Source: Humulus lupulus
Lineage: Eukaryota; Streptophyta; Magnoliopsida; Rosales; Cannabaceae
Reading direction: 5' to 3'
Assembly: GCF_963169125.1 (NCBI RefSeq)
Contig: NC_084801.1
Span: 78,247,696 to 78,311,695, forward strand
Length of the DNA stretch: 64,000 bases
Positions 34,960 through 47,572 of the stretch are shown piece after piece. Both the position numbers and the translations under genes were made by a program. A model generated the notes under the pieces. The model was not told the DNA's origin, searched no databases, and was given only the letters and a program-made list of their open reading frames with translations. Each line of letters opens with the position of its first letter. The stretch's first letter is position 1.

Positions 34960-37430
34960 CCGGCGGACTGCGCCCAAGGCCGGTCCCGCCCCGGACGAAC
35001 GATGTCCGGGGCTATATATAAAGGGCCCGAGCCCAAGGCCGGTCCCGCCTCGGACGAAACGACGTCCGGGGATATTATAAAGAGGACCACGCCCAAGGCC
35101 GGTCCCGCCCCTGACGAAACGACGTCCGGGGATATTATAAAGAGGACCGAGCCCAAGGCCGGTCCCCACCCCGGACGAGCGACGACCGGGGGTATAAAAA
35201 GGGGCCTCGCCGAAGCTTGGTCCCACTCGGACGAAAAATGTCCGGGGGCATATAAAAAGGGCCCGAGCCCAAGGCCGGTCCCGCCTCGGACGAAACGACG
35301 TCCGGGGATATTATAAAGAGGACCGTGCCCATGGCCGGTCCCCACCCCGGACGAGCGACGTCCGGGGGTATAAAAAGGGGCCACGCCTAAGCTTGGTCCC
35401 GCCCGGACGAACAATGTCCGGGGGCATATAAAAAGGGACCGAGCCCAAGGCCGGTCCCGCCCCGAACGAGCGACGTCCGGGGATATTATAAAGAGGACCG
35501 CGCCCAAGGCTGGTCCCGCCTGGACGAACGATGTCCGGGGGTATAATTAGAGGGACCAAACCCAAGGCAGGTCCCACCACGAACAAATGAAGTCCAGGGT
35601 TATTAAAAAGGCGGACCGAGCCAAAGGCCGGTCCCGCTCGGACGAACGCTGTCCGGGGGTATATAAAAAGGGCCCGAGCCCAAGGCCAGTCCCGCCCCGG
35701 ACGAAACGACGTCCGGGGATATTATAAAGAGGACCACGCCCAAGGCCGGTCCCGCCCGGACGAACGATGTCCGGGGGTATAATTAAAGGGACCAAGCCCA
35801 AGGCAGGTCCCACCCTGAACAAATGACGTCTGGGTTATGAAAAAAGAGGACCAAGCCCAAGGCCTGTCCCGCCCGGACGAACGATGTCCAGGGGTATATA
35901 AAAAGTGCCCGACCCCAAGGCCGGTCCCACCACGGACGAAACGACGTCCGGGGATATTATAAAGAGGACCGACGCCAAGGCCGGTCCCGCCCGGACGAAC
36001 GATGTCCGGGGGTATATAAAAAGGGCCCGAGCCCAAGGCCGGTCCCGCCCCGGACGAAACGACGTTCGGGGAAATTATAAAGAGGACCGCGCCCAAGGCC
36101 GGTCCCGCCCGGACGAACGATGTCCGGGGGTATAATTAAAGGGACCAAGCCCAAGGCAGGTTCCACCCCGAACAAATGACATCCGAGGTTATTATAAAAG
36201 AGGCCCGAGCCCAAGGCTGGTCCCGCCCGGACGAACGATGTCCGGGGGTATAATTAAAGGGACCGAGCCCAAGGCAGGTCCCACCTTGAACAAATGACGT
36301 CCGGGGTTATTAAAAAAGAGGACCGAGCCCAAGGCCGGTCCCGCCCGGACGAACGATGTCCGGGGGTATAATTAAAGGGACCGAGCCCAAGGCAGGTCCC
36401 ACCCTGAACAAATGACATCCGGGGTTATTAAAAAAGAGGACCGAGCCCAAGGTCGGTCCCGCCCGGACGAACGATGTCCGGGGGTATACAAAAAGGTCCC
36501 GAGCCCAAGGCCGGTCCCGCCCCGGAGGAAACGACGTCTGGGGATATTCTAAAGAGGACCGTGCCCAAGGCCGGTCCCGCCCAGACGAACGATGTCCGAG
36601 GTATATAAAAAGTGCCCGAGCCCAAGGCCGGTCTCGCCCCGGGCGAAACGACGTCTAGGGATATTATGAAGAGGACCGCGCCCAAGGCCGGTCCCGCCCG
36701 GACGAACGATGTCCGGGGGTATAATTAAAGGGACCATGCCCAAGGCAGGTCCCACCCCGAACAAATGACGTCCGGGGTTATTAAAAAAGAGGAACGAGCC
36801 CAAGGCCGGTCACACCCGGACGAACGATGTCCGGCGGTATAATTAAAGGGACCAAGCCCAAGGTAGGTCCCACCCCGAACAAATGACGTCCGGGGTTATT
36901 AAAAAAGAAGACCGAGCCCAAGGCCGGTCCCGCCCGGACGAACAATTTCCGGGGGTATATAAAAGGACCCGAGCCCAAGGCCGGTCCCGCCCCGGACGAA
37001 ACGACGTCTGGGGATATTATAAAGAGGACCATGCCCAAGGCCGGTCCCGTCCGGACGAACGATGTCCAAGGGTATAATTAAAGGGACCAAGCCCAAGGCA
37101 GGTCCGACCCCGAACAAATGACATCCGGGGTTATTAAAAAAGAGGACCGAGCCCAAGGCCGGTCCCGCCCGAACGAACGATGTCCGGGGGTATATAAAAA
37201 GGGACCGAGCCCAAGGCAGGTCCCGCACGGACGAACAATGTCCGGGGGTATATAAAAAGGGACCGAGCCCAAGGCTGGTCCTGCTACGGATGAAACAAAG
37301 TCCGGGGATATTATGAAGAGGACCGAGCCCAAGGCTGGTCCCCACCCCGCACGAGCGACGTCCGGGGGTATAAAAAGGGGCCACGCCTAAGCTTGGTCTC
37401 GCCCGGACGTTGTCCTGGGATATAAAAATA
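34960..37430 (+). repeat. Tandem array of about 40 monomers near 59 bases in element C 3' region
   Basis: The common core is CCCAAGGCCGGTCCCGCC, then GGACGAACGATGTCCGGGG, then an AT-rich part such as GTATATAAAAAGG or ATATTATAAAGAGG. At least four monomer types alternate, told apart by the AT-rich part (GTATATAAAAAGGGCCC, ATATTATAAAGAGGACC, GTATAATTAAAGGGACC, TTATTAAAAAAGAGG). Each monomer carries an inverted repeat, CCCGGAC-7 bases-GTCCGGG or a close variant, and a TATA-like word. Many apparent ORFs in this block are products of the repeat. Confidence 0.95.
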
Positions 37431-37737
37431 TCCGGTTCGCCCCAGGGTAAAGCCAGGGCCTAAAACTGAAAAGGAGGACAAAACACCAAGTTGAGCCAAG
37501 CCCGGAGAGCCCTGGACCGAGCGCCAAGGCTAGAGACTTGGATAATTAAGTCGTTGGGTCTAGTCCCGGCCGTTGGAACCAGAACTAAACCCCTGCAATC
37601 AGTTTGTCGCGGCAAAAAATCGAAATTTCTACTGAACATTGGAAGGAAGCCTTCTTAAAAACCAAAGAAAGTAGCAAGGTTCTAAATTTAATTACAAGCC
37701 GAAAACACTAACAAAAGTACAAGGCTAGGGCTCGGGC

Positions 37738-40700
37738 CTATAGCGCATCCGCCCGGAGGTCCGCATCCTCCCTCTCCTTGGCCTCATACTCGACACGCTT
37801 TGATTCAGGATCAGGGAAGACAAGGAGGTTCATGTTCTTATCCTTGCACCAGGCCATATAGATGGCCTCATCAAAGGTGACATCCAGTAAGTTATCGGCC
37901 TCCTCCTTCTCCTGACGGGTCATCTCATGCGCCGCCTTCTCCTGAAGCAGGGAGTCGCCCAGTTCGCAGACTCGGGCTTTCAGGGCCAGGATCTCCTCCT
38001 TGTCCAGGGCGGACTGTGCCGCGGCCGTCTCCAAGAGCGTCGCCCTTTTGTCAGCAACTTTTGTCTTCCTGGAAAACTCCTTTTCAAACTCGACCTTGGC
38101 GCGACCAATCTCCTCGCGCTCCGCCTTCAGACGGGTCACTTCTTCCTGGAGGTGGGCCGTTTCCCAGCTAAGGGTCTCCTTGACGGCCTCCCTCTGGTTC
38201 ACAGCTGCCTCCAACTCTAGCTTGGCCGTCTCCATCTTTATGGCAAGCTCGGCCACCAAATTAGCACTCCTCTGGGACAGCAAATCAACCTGTAGCAAAG
38301 AAAAGTTAGAAAATAAAATCACCACCAACAAATGATGGAAGGAGCATGAGTAAGGTGAAAGTTACCGCGGTGGCCTGGTGGCGGAGATCCTGGGAGATGA
38401 ACAACACGTCCGGGTTGGCTATCGTGGCGTACCTCTTCAGCTGAAGGTTGGACATAGTGCTCCCAACCTGATCCAGCATATCAGTAGCCATGGGGGCGAT
38501 GTCCTGGCTGAGCTTGGGGCGGAAGCCCGCCTAGGCGGCTAGCAGGTCCATGATCGGCTGGGGAACGCTGAACTCGGTAGGACGATCCGAGAACTTGACC
38601 AGACGCCGAATTTTCAGGGCCTTATAAGCGTCGTCCCTCCAGCACCGGCCGTTTTCCCAGGTCCGGGTGACCAGCCGGGATTGCTCGTCCCGCAAGGGAA
38701 GGACGGGTGGAGCAGGGATTTCCTTCACGGTTAGCCGACTCTCCCCATACGACTCCTCAGTTGAGCCCGCCCGCGTCGTCCGGGGCCTCTTCCCGAGGTT
38801 GCCTTCCCCGACGTCGACTTCCGGGCCCCTCTTCCCAGAGCTCCGGCTGACGGCTTCGCCCGCCTCCAAATCAATCACGGGGGGCTGGTCGAGAGTGACA
38901 TCTGCAGCAGGCTCCATTGCCTAGAAGGGAACCACGACCAGAGCTTCGCCTGGACAAGGTGCTATCCCGGGTGCTTCACTGGTGGGGAGGGGCTCCATGC
39001 CCGTTACATCATTTGCTCTCCTGGCCGCCTTCTTGGCCGCCCATTCCTTGATGAGTCTCCTTATCTCGCTGGCCGGGTTAGACATGTCGGAATCCTCTGC
39101 AAAAGTATAGAAAAAAGGAGTTAGGACGGTAAGCCAAATAGAGGAAAATACACAGCAGTAAAAAATGGCCCGGGACGAACCCTCATCTAAGCCCCGGGCG
39201 AGACTCAATTCCCTCAAAGCAAATGAATGGATCCGATCTCCTACGTCGTCCGGGGTCAGAAACCCCCCGTACTGGAGGAACCCGGATAGGAACATTAGGA
39301 CCTCTGATCCTACATGGACGGGAGATGAAGGCCTCATCTCCCCATCTAACCCAAACGCGGGGCCCGGCGGTTCTAGCCTATCCCTAGCTAAGTCCCCGAC
39401 CTGGGGAGCATAAGTTAAGATTAAAGGGTAGTAACCTCGCCCCGATACACTAGCCCCAGGAGTCCCGGCGTTTGGTAGGGCGTCTTCGAAAAGCTCCTCC
39501 AGCTCTTCCGAGGGGGCCACTTCCGCCGTAAGCGGGTTCTTCTTACGCTAGGCTGCGTTGGCCCGCGCCGCTCTCACCACCTCGGCGATGTGGTCGAGGG
39601 CCAACTGTTCCTGGATGTCAGCATCCTTCCCACAGGGGATGCCCCGAAGGTTCGGGATAACAATGGTCTGGGTGGCCGTGAGCAACCCAACTAGCCGGAG
39701 GTTGTCATCCCTGACGTAGCTCCCAATGTCCAGCTCCTCCACGGTCAACTTAGCATAGAACCTCCTCCTTTCAAGGAGGAACTCAGTAAGGGGGGTTTGA
39801 ATGAAGGGCCCTGCGACCCGAAAGACACGATAAGAGACGAGAGCAAAAGATGAATAAAAGAGAGGGGTCCGAAGGAATACTTACCCATTCGCTGGAAGTC
39901 CAGCAGCAGTGTGGGGTTCTTGTCAATAAGGAACCCGAATGTCATGAACCAGTAATGCCTGACATCCGGGGGGTGCCTCCAGGTGCTGGTAGGAGCAGGA
40001 GAGCCGCTCCGCAGCTGCAGCCTGTAAAAGCCGTCCAGGCTCTTGTTTTTGACGTTGACCTGCGGCACCAACTTGTAGAAATACAAGACTTCCGCAGGGG
40101 TAGGCTCCGCGATCTCCTTCGCAACACAGAGCACCTTCCACCCAGCGAGCAGGCGGTACGCTTGAGGCAACAGCTGGAACGGTGCGATCCCCACGTACGT
40201 CAAGAACCGCACGAAATAGTCATGAAGCGGGAGCGTAGCTCCCGCGCTAATGTGACCGGCGCTCCAGGCTCCAAATCCGTCCACAGACGTATGCGCCCGT
40301 TCCTCGAGCCTGGCCAGGCGGTTATGAAAGAGGCTCGGAGTTGACTCGATGCCTAGTCAATGCTCCAGGAGCAGCATCATCCGGTAGTTCCGGAATGAGT
40401 TGGCCGTTACGTCCATTTCCCACCTGTTGTTCTTGGGAACGACGACAGGGGCCCTATTGACCTCTTCTTCGGAGTGGAGCGTAACGCCCGTTGCCGTCAC
40501 TAACGATCTGGGAAGACAGAAAGAAAGACCAAGCAGTCAGTAACTAAACCAAAGAAAGTCGGTCAATGTACGGGAAGTCTCCTAAGGACTGCTTGGAGTC
40601 CCGTCGGATCAGGTCCGGGACTCCTGGGAGCCCCGAGGCCCTGATCGGGAGGGGGGACTACTAAGGCCAGCCCCTCGTCCGGGAGGCATCCGTATACAAA

Positions 40701-41020
40701 GCAACCCGAACCAGGCAGCCTTCCTAACGATTTCTAAAGCATAGCCTAAACGCACGCATCAACGGAACACAAGTTCACAAAGGTGGAAAAAGAGTTAAAA
40801 AAGACATACTGTATGGTGTCGACCGTTGAAGGTGATGGCTGTTCGACTGTAAGGATGGCAGAACCTCGTTCTTGAAGTGGCGCAGCCGGTGCAGTAGTTC
40901 GTTGATGGGACAAACCCGAGAAACGTCGTCAGGTAGAAGAACGAAAGCGGGGGTTCTGGGGAACAAGTGGTGGCGGAGAACTAGTAGGTGGCGGTATATG
41001 TCATCGGCGATGTCAGACAT
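37738..41020 (-). pseudogene. Antisense multi-exon gene of element C (PF04195-like 'gypsy-type transposon' protein)
   Basis: The minus strand holds a gene-like unit with splice signals. Exon 1 is 41020-40810 (MSDIADDIYRHLLVLRHHLF, donor GTATGT). Exon 2 is 40507-39885 (donor GTAAGTATTC) and has LPLHDYFVRFLTYVGIAPFQ, LLAGWKVLCVAKEI and HYWFMTFGF. That is the layout of the plant 'putative gypsy type transposon' domain. Exon 3 starts at 39810, exon 4 at about 39098 (EDSDMSNPASEIRRLI), and exon 5 is 38290-37738. Exon 5 is a long coiled coil (LVAELAIKMETAKLELEAAV, LQEEVTRLKAEREEIG). Stops lie near 40363, at 39548-39550, near 38921 and at 38531-38533. The phase of the exon 1-2 junction does not fit perfectly. 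Function is unknown; extra antisense ORFs are known in Tat-lineage elements. Confidence 0.75.
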
Positions 41021-41096
41021 ATAAAACTCGAAGAGTGTTTGCGTTTTCTTGAGCTGGTTAGAGGAGGCAAAAGTGCCAAACGTGTTTTCCTTGGGG

Positions 41097-41104
41097 TATT
41101 TATA
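41097..41104 (-). promoter_or_regulatory. TATA box for the antisense gene of element C
   Basis: On the minus strand TATAAATACCCC lies 77 bases upstream of the ATG at 41018-41020. Spacing and context fit a plant RNA polymerase II promoter for the antisense gene, independent of the LTR. Confidence 0.6.
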
Positions 41105-41535
41105 CTGGCCCCCAAATTCTGGCTCCCGATCCAACGGACAAGTGTCTCTTCATCAAACGGTCAGAAGTCACGCAGGGGCATTTGTGATTCCTTTTAGATT
41201 GAATCCTCGCTATCTCGGATCCGACGGCCCAGGAGTGGCGGAGGCCAAAGGGCGCCCCATCCTACGGTCCACCTTGTTCCATGGAATTTAATAATGGCCC
41301 CCCCGTGCGGATGGGACGCCTCAAGACGTGCACTGACACCCTAGTCTAGACCTAGTGACCCTTGGGAGGTCTAGGCGACCCTTCAAGGCCCGTGCAGCAA
41401 CCACCCGACGACACGTGTATTGTTGCCATGAAGCAGGCCGAAGGTAAACGGTCTGGGCTAAGCAAGCACTGGGGAGGCAACCTGGCGAGCGCCGCGGGGA
41501 CGATACAACCCTCCTCCCGGCGAGCCGGGGCGAAG

Positions 41536-41549
41536 GCTTGGGGGGTAAA
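41536..41549 (+). other. Polypurine tract of element C
   Basis: GCTTGGGGGGTAAA directly precedes the 3' LTR start at 41550. Confidence 0.65.
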
Positions 41550-42488
41550 TATTATCCCCATTTCCTGCATGGGCTCTGGGCCTTCGTTTTCGGCCTGCTG
41601 TCAGAGGGCAAGCTCGGCATGTGGGCCCGGCCCAAGGTCTCTTGGTATGGAGAGTGCCCAAGGGGACAGGTATGGACCGGGGACTCGGGACTCGGCCCAT
41701 TGGAGGGTCCGGGATGCCCCTCCGGGTTCGTGCCCGACGAGGATGGTCCGGGCGATGCCCGGAGCGCTCGAACCATCGCGGCCTACGCGTCCTTGTCCCG
41801 GATCCTGATATGGTCCAGGCTCATGGTAAATGGAGCGGGCCCACGATAAACGGACCTGGATCATCTAATCCCCGGCGGAAGGGGCCAAGCGTCCAGGACC
41901 CTGAAGCCGCCTCATTTCGCGTGGGCGTTGTCCCCACTTTTCGCCTGCAGAAAGGGTCACCTCGGGATTGCACACTGATGTGTCAGGACTGCGCAGCCAA
42001 GTACTCTGACTGGTCTTGTCTCCTGAATCATCCTCGTGACTCGAAGTGGTCAGAGCCAAAGCACCATTTTGTCGGGCGAGGCATAGTTCTAAGATCAACC
42101 TATTGAGCCTTAGCTGGTTGGAGTTTCGGATATTGTATATCTTTTTGTTTTGGGCCTCCATGACAGAGGTCGCTTGTATCAGTCTCCCCGATGGGCCTGG
42201 GTTTGGCCCAGCCCAGATCCGATGTTCCCACTGGCTTATAAATATAAGCTGCTGAGCACTGTAAAGGGTCTCGAAGAAAAAAAAAAAGGAGAAAAAGACA
42301 GAAACTCTGTTCAGATATTGATAGAAAACTCCATTGTAAAAGCTTCTTCTAGCACTAATATATTGACTCGTGGACTAAGGCTAGTTAATGTCCCAACCAC
42401 GTAAAAACCCCGTGTCGATCTCCTACTTTCATTATTATTACCAGTAAATATTTTTAATTATTAGAGTTGCTGAAAATCTCGGTTAACA
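41550..42488 (+). repeat. 3' LTR of element C
   Basis: 939 bases, starting TATTATCCCC (TG changed to TA) and ending GTTAACA. TATA box at 42237-42244. It shows the uninterrupted site that the MULE entered in the 5' copy. The short ORFs in it are non-coding LTR sequence. Confidence 0.93.
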
Positions 42489-42493
42489 GTTCC

Positions 42494-42828
42494 CTATCTC
42501 ACTATATCTTATCTAGAGTCATTCTAGCCGTGGACTGACATTCATCACCGTAACAATCCAATAAAAGGACCGTACTGACCTCAACGTCTCGAAAACTTAC
42601 GCAGTCGAGGTAAAATTCTTAAAGTTTGAGTCATTCATTAAGATTGTTAGTCTGTCTGATGGTAAAAAATAATTATAAATCCCAAATCTTATACTGATTG
42701 CCTTCTACGACCCTCTTCAGAACCTGGGAAACAAAGGGTCTCAATCCGATGCAATCGACTTCGGTTCTCCATGGAGACATACGGTCTCCCTTCGTACATA
42801 AACCTTACCTGCAATCTAAGGTAATCCC
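42494..42828. other. Sequence between element C and the next LTR
   Basis: Non-coding sequence that would be continuous with 22176 if element C were removed. It may be the continuation of the decayed chromovirus there, but I could not match it convincingly to pol. Confidence 0.35.
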
Positions 42829-44586
42829 TGTAAGAGTTTTATGCCCTAATTAAAACCCAATTTCTTTGTAATCTCATTTATTATTAATGAGAGAATAGAA
42901 ATCATTTCTTAACTTGGACAATCACTTTGTTCCCATGTTTTATTTTCATGATTATTTTTTTAATATAAACTTCTATTAAATCCTGAGCATACAGCTAATC
43001 ATATTTATATTGACGTAATCACAGTAAAATATAAATATGACTATATGTTCAAAATATGTTATTCCTAAGATTATTCATTGCACAGGACTTACACTGACTT
43101 ACCAATCTACGATATGATCTACTCAAACATTGTAGTGTTATGTTCTTTCCAGACATTAGCAAAGTAGATAAGATCAGATGTATTTGTTGCATCAGACATG
43201 ACCGATATTAACAGTAGATAGATTAAGTAAACATACTGTTACTATCTATTCTAGTCATATCATATAGTTGACTATAGGTCGATTCAATCTCAATTCTGAG
43301 TGGTTGGTAGTCTAACTGATTGTATTATTAGAGTTCTTCGACTTGTTCGTTACCAGCTTACCCGACGGATTAGCCTATACTTACATCTTGGGAACTGGGT
43401 AGCATAATTAAGTGGGAGTGTTAATCATAGATATGAACATCTATTGCTTTTGATGAAGAATTGAAACGATGGTTTCCTTTTAGTTTGGTTCAAGTTGTTA
43501 AATGATAGAGATCTCATTTAAGTAATTAATATCATTTACAATGAGGGGTAAAATAGTATTTTAGGCCCATCTCATTGTAGACCGTGTATAGAGGATTGAG
43601 TGACAATTATTGTTGTAACAATGGATAATTAATAACATATCTATATTGCTTATAGAACGTTCTATGAATCCAAGAGGGCATTCCCGAATTTTTAGTGGAG
43701 TCACGATGAATTAATAACTTATTAAATTTATTTATTAGATTTATGATAACTTATTGGAGCATGATTTTATAGGCCCATGTTCCCCACTGTACTTTGGATA
43801 AAATCATCTAGATAGTCTCAATCAATTGATTTAATTATCGATTAGAATTATGTAATTTAGAGAAGAAAAAAGCAATTAGGGTAATTTATTAATAAAGATA
43901 AATTGGTATCTAAATTAATAAATAAGTTTAAATCAAGGTTCAAATTAGAAATAATTAATTTTATAAAAAATTTAAATAATTATATAATTAATTAAATCAA
44001 TAGAAAATAATACAAGCCTTGATGTTAAGTCCAATGGGCTTATAATCATATGAGAAATTTCACGAGCCTATAGCCCATGATAATTCTTACCTAGGGCTGT
44101 TAATTGGCTATTATTTTATTGATTTTTTAATTAAATAAATGACTTAAATAAGTCTATAAAAGGAATGTTAAATAAGAGTTGAAATTTGATGATAGACACA
44201 AGTTTTTTAATAGGTTTTAGATTCTCTCTAAACATAAGTCATTTTCTAAGCCTTATTGTTCTTTTCTCTTCTTCTCTTTGTATCTATCTCATGTGTTGAG
44301 AATTGCCCACTCTAGTCTAGGTGATCCTAAGGATACTTTGGAAGGCTGTGAAGAAAATTGAAGATCGGTTCAGTTTCTTGGTAATACTCTGCGACAGAAA
44401 GGATATAGGTGTTAGAGAAACTAAAGGAACGACTCATTCATTTTGCTGCGTATAATGTAAGTATTTTTATCATTATTTCTCTTTGAATTCAATTGTGGAA
44501 ACATGTTCTAGATTGTCTCATATTACCTTGTTTAATATTAGATCTACATGAAAATAAATAATGAATCTATATAAGTTTTCCTCACA
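42829..44586 (+). mobile_element. Probable Ty1/Copia-type LTR
   Basis: It starts TGTAAGAGTTTTATGCC and ends TTCCTCACA at 44586, followed after two bases by TGGCCTCAGAGC. That last word is close to TGGTATCAGAGC, the primer site for initiator methionine tRNA. The length is 1758 bases. TATAAAAGG lies near 44155. The second LTR and gag-pol are not in the window, so the Copia assignment rests on the primer site and the general look. Confidence 0.6.
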
Positions 44587-44588
44587 AC

Positions 44589-44600
44589 TGGCCTCAGAGC
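44589..44600 (+). other. Primer binding site, initiator methionine tRNA type
   Basis: TGGCCTCAGAGC, two mismatches from the standard word, placed directly after the LTR end. Confidence 0.55.
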
Positions 44601-45971
44601 ATTTGGTAATCTTTATTTTCATGCATGAACATGTTAAAAATAGAATTATTTGATGTGTTTCATCAAATTGGATGGATTTAATGATTTTATGAAGCAGATT
44701 GAATTTTATGTGATTATTAGCAATTTTAGGTTATTTTGCTATGTTTTCTATGCCATTAATTTTTATACATGCTTTATTTTGTGTAAAACATGGTAGAAAT
44801 TATTAGAAAACGATTTTGGTTTGAAAAGTTGCACACAAATTTTTTCCGGAAATTTTTTGGCTTGGCTGCCCATGCGCGCCCACACCAACATGCACACCCG
44901 CGCGCATCACCTAGTCTCCACACGCGCAAGCCTGCATGCGCACTCCACGACAGCCAGTCCCCACCTATGCGCGCACCCCTCGGTAGCCTCACCTTCTGCG
45001 CACGCACACCTGTAGGCAGGCCGTGGTGAGCAGTACCCGAAACGGGAACTGTTCATCCAGATTTTAAAATAATAATAATAATAATAATAATGTTTTTAAA
45101 ATAAGATATTTTTGTTTGTTGATATTTAAATAATTAGATATTTTTACAAAGATTCAAATTCAAATCTAAAAATAGACCAACAACTTAATTTTAAATATTT
45201 TAATATACTAAAATATTAGAATTAAGATATTAGATTTTTAAGATATTTTCTTTTAAATACTTGTTATTTTTATTAAATTTTATTTGATAATATAAATATA
45301 TGTTTATTCCATAGTTTTTAATATTTAAATTATTTGAAATTTGAAATTTGCTAGTTAGATATTTTCATGGATATTTGAATTTTTTTAACTATTTTGAGAT
45401 ATTTTAGGGTTGTTATAACTAATAATATTTTTTTAATAGTTAAAATATTAGCTTATAGTGGTAACAACACAAGATATTTTTTGAAAAACAGTTAACATAT
45501 TGATTTTAAAGTTTAAAATTTGTTAAATTTTGAAAAATATCATTTTTTTTCAACCAATTAATAAAATATTTTTTTTAATAAATGGGATTTAAATTAACTT
45601 TGGTTAATTTTTGATAAATCCTAGTTAATTTAAATTGATATATTTTTTGAAATTAACCTAAACCAAGTTGATTGTTTATAAATGAAATTTAAATTAACTA
45701 TTGTTAATTATTGATAAATTTATTTTTAATTGACTTATTCTTGTAAAAACATAATTAATTAGAATTTTTGATAAATTCTAGATAATTAATTGTGATGTTT
45801 TAGCAAATGAAATAAATTGAGGTATTTTTGCATAAATTTATAGACTTTCTCATATAGTAACTTGATTAAGTCCATCAAATTATAACATGTTTGTATGCAC
45901 TATATATGATATTTTTGCAATTGGGCTTAGATGCATATAGTGGCCCATATGTTTGTTAGATATATGGATTT
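44601..45971. other. AT-rich leader with a GC-rich island and a microsatellite
   Basis: No pol domain is visible. A GC-rich stretch at 44860-45030 is rich in GCGC and CACAC words and yields a low-complexity ORF that I do not accept as a gene. (AAT)n lies at about 45067-45091. The rest is AT-rich and full of TTAATT words. A LINE tail lies at the right end. Confidence 0.45.
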
Positions 45972-46330
45972 TTTATTTTTTTTGCTCAAGAAAGAAAGAA
46001 ATCTTCATTGAACCGAAGAACTAAAACAACCACAAGCTCAAGTAGAGCTCAACCACCCCAGAAAATAAACATCCAGATTACAAATGACACATAAAATAAA
46101 AAATAGCCTTCTCTTTTTTCCGACATTCTTCCTAGTAAGGTCTAATAGTCTAGCCTTTAATCAAGACAAGCAACTCTATGAATAGAAAAAGCTGAACAAT
46201 TAAAAATACAAGATTTTCGATTAAGCCATATGTAATAAACTGAAGCAGCAAGAGCAGCTGCCACAATTCGCTGTAACAACCCTTTTGGCCTCCCAGCCAT
46301 CCAAGCAATCAAATTACAATACTTGGAAGG

Positions 46331-47560
46331 CTAAATTGCTACACCAAGCCACTCTTCAACCCTGTGCATAACCAGTTGAGAATAGACATAATCAAAGAAT
46401 AAATGGGCATGAGTCTCTAACTCTAACTCACTTACTGGGCACAAGTGAGAGTCAATGCGAACATGGCTATGAATAAGCTTGTCTTGGGTAAGTAAATGGC
46501 CAAGGACAGATTGCCACAATATAAATCTATGCTTTGGAATAGAAAGGTTACACCAAACCACGTTAGGAAAGCTAACCTTAACTTGCTGCAGCAAAAGATT
46601 ATACAACAAACTCAGATTGAGATTTCTGCTAGTAGCGGCAGCCTCCAAATCAACTCTAGACAAAAAAGATTTTAGGTTAAACAACTTCCTCCAATACCAT
46701 CTCACATTAGCCTTCAGAGTGTATGCCCCAAAACTCTCAACTTTGAGGTAAATATCATCAATCCACTTAACCCAAAGCAGATCTTGCTTGGAAGAAATCC
46801 CCCAAACATACTAAGCTAACAATACTTTATTCCATTTAGAACCTTCCATGAACCCAATGCCTCCCAAGCTTTTCATTAAGTAAACATGATCCCAAGTTGT
46901 AAAGTGCATTTTGCTTATATTTCCTATCGAACCCCATAAAAAATTCCTACACAGCTGGTCAATCTCAAGTGTAACACTTTGGGGAAGAAGGAAAATGCTC
47001 ATCCAATAAGACCTGATACCTAACAACATAGAGTGAATGAGCTAAGCTCGACCAGCAAAAGAAAGGAGACGACTAGCCCAAGAAAGCAGCCGAAGGTTAA
47101 TCTTTTTAATTATGAGCCCACAGTCACCAACCTTCCATTTGGTAGGATGGAGAGGGAAACCAAGATACTTTAAAGGAAACTACCCCTCCTCAATGTTAAG
47201 ACAGTCGAAAATACACTTCTTTTCCTAATAATTTAGACCACCAAAATATATATGAGATTTGGTCAGATTCGCTAACAAACCCGAAGCTTGACTAAACTGA
47301 GAGAAACCATCCTGGAGGATTTGGACTGACCAAAGAATCCCTTTGCAAAAAATCACAAGATCATCCGCAAAACAAAGACTTTTTAATTTCAGATTTTTAC
47401 ACAAGGGATGAAATCTAAAATCCTTATTGAGAGAGGCTTGAATAATAATTTTGGTAAGATATTCCATGACGAGCACAAAAAATAAGGGAGATATAGGATC
47501 CCCTTGTCTAAGCCCTTTCCTCCAAATAAACTTCCCTTGCACCTTGCCATTCATCAAAAG
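46331..47560 (-). pseudogene. LINE RT C-terminal half and zf-RVT domain
   Basis: This is the second half of the LINE reverse transcriptase, which primes copying at a nicked target. It reads KGLRQGDPISPLFFVLVMEY and LCFADDLVIF with an intact FADD catalytic box (47560-47225). Then follow QLCRNFLWG and GGIGFMEGSKWNKVLLA (47029-46811). The zf-RVT region reads WCNLSIPKHRFILWQSVLG and ETHAHLFFDY (46705-46331). Stops and frameshifts separate these parts. The 5' boundary at 47567 is the chromovirus target site. Confidence 0.87.
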
Positions 47561-47572
47561 AGAGTAGGATGT

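Larger units (their letters stand above)
22177..42488 (+). mobile_element. Element C: full-length Tat-lineage Ty3/Gypsy retrotransposon containing a MULE
   Basis: The element has two LTRs (22177-28420 with a MULE inside, and 41550-42488). It is flanked by the perfect target duplication GTTCC at 22172-22176 and 42489-42493. Without the MULE and its 9-base duplication it is about 15.0 kb. The order is 5' LTR, primer binding site, gag, protease, RT, RNase H, second RNase H, integrase, tandem array, antisense gene, polypurine tract and 3' LTR. By eye the two LTRs differ at about 35-40 of 938 positions, so they are roughly 96% identical. Confidence 0.92.

Noticed and set aside
34920..37384. Many ORFs of 60-195 codons with GLGPFLYTPGH-like repeats
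   Set aside because: They are readings of the 59-base tandem array in several frames on both strands, without start context or known domain.
34960..37430. Regularly spaced repeat resembling a CRISPR array
   Set aside because: The whole unit is repeated, there are no unique spacers, no cas genes are near, and the surroundings are plant retrotransposon.
44774..45029. Histidine/alanine-rich ORFs on both strands
   Set aside because: Low-complexity GC-rich island in a leader. Frames are open on both strands because of base composition.
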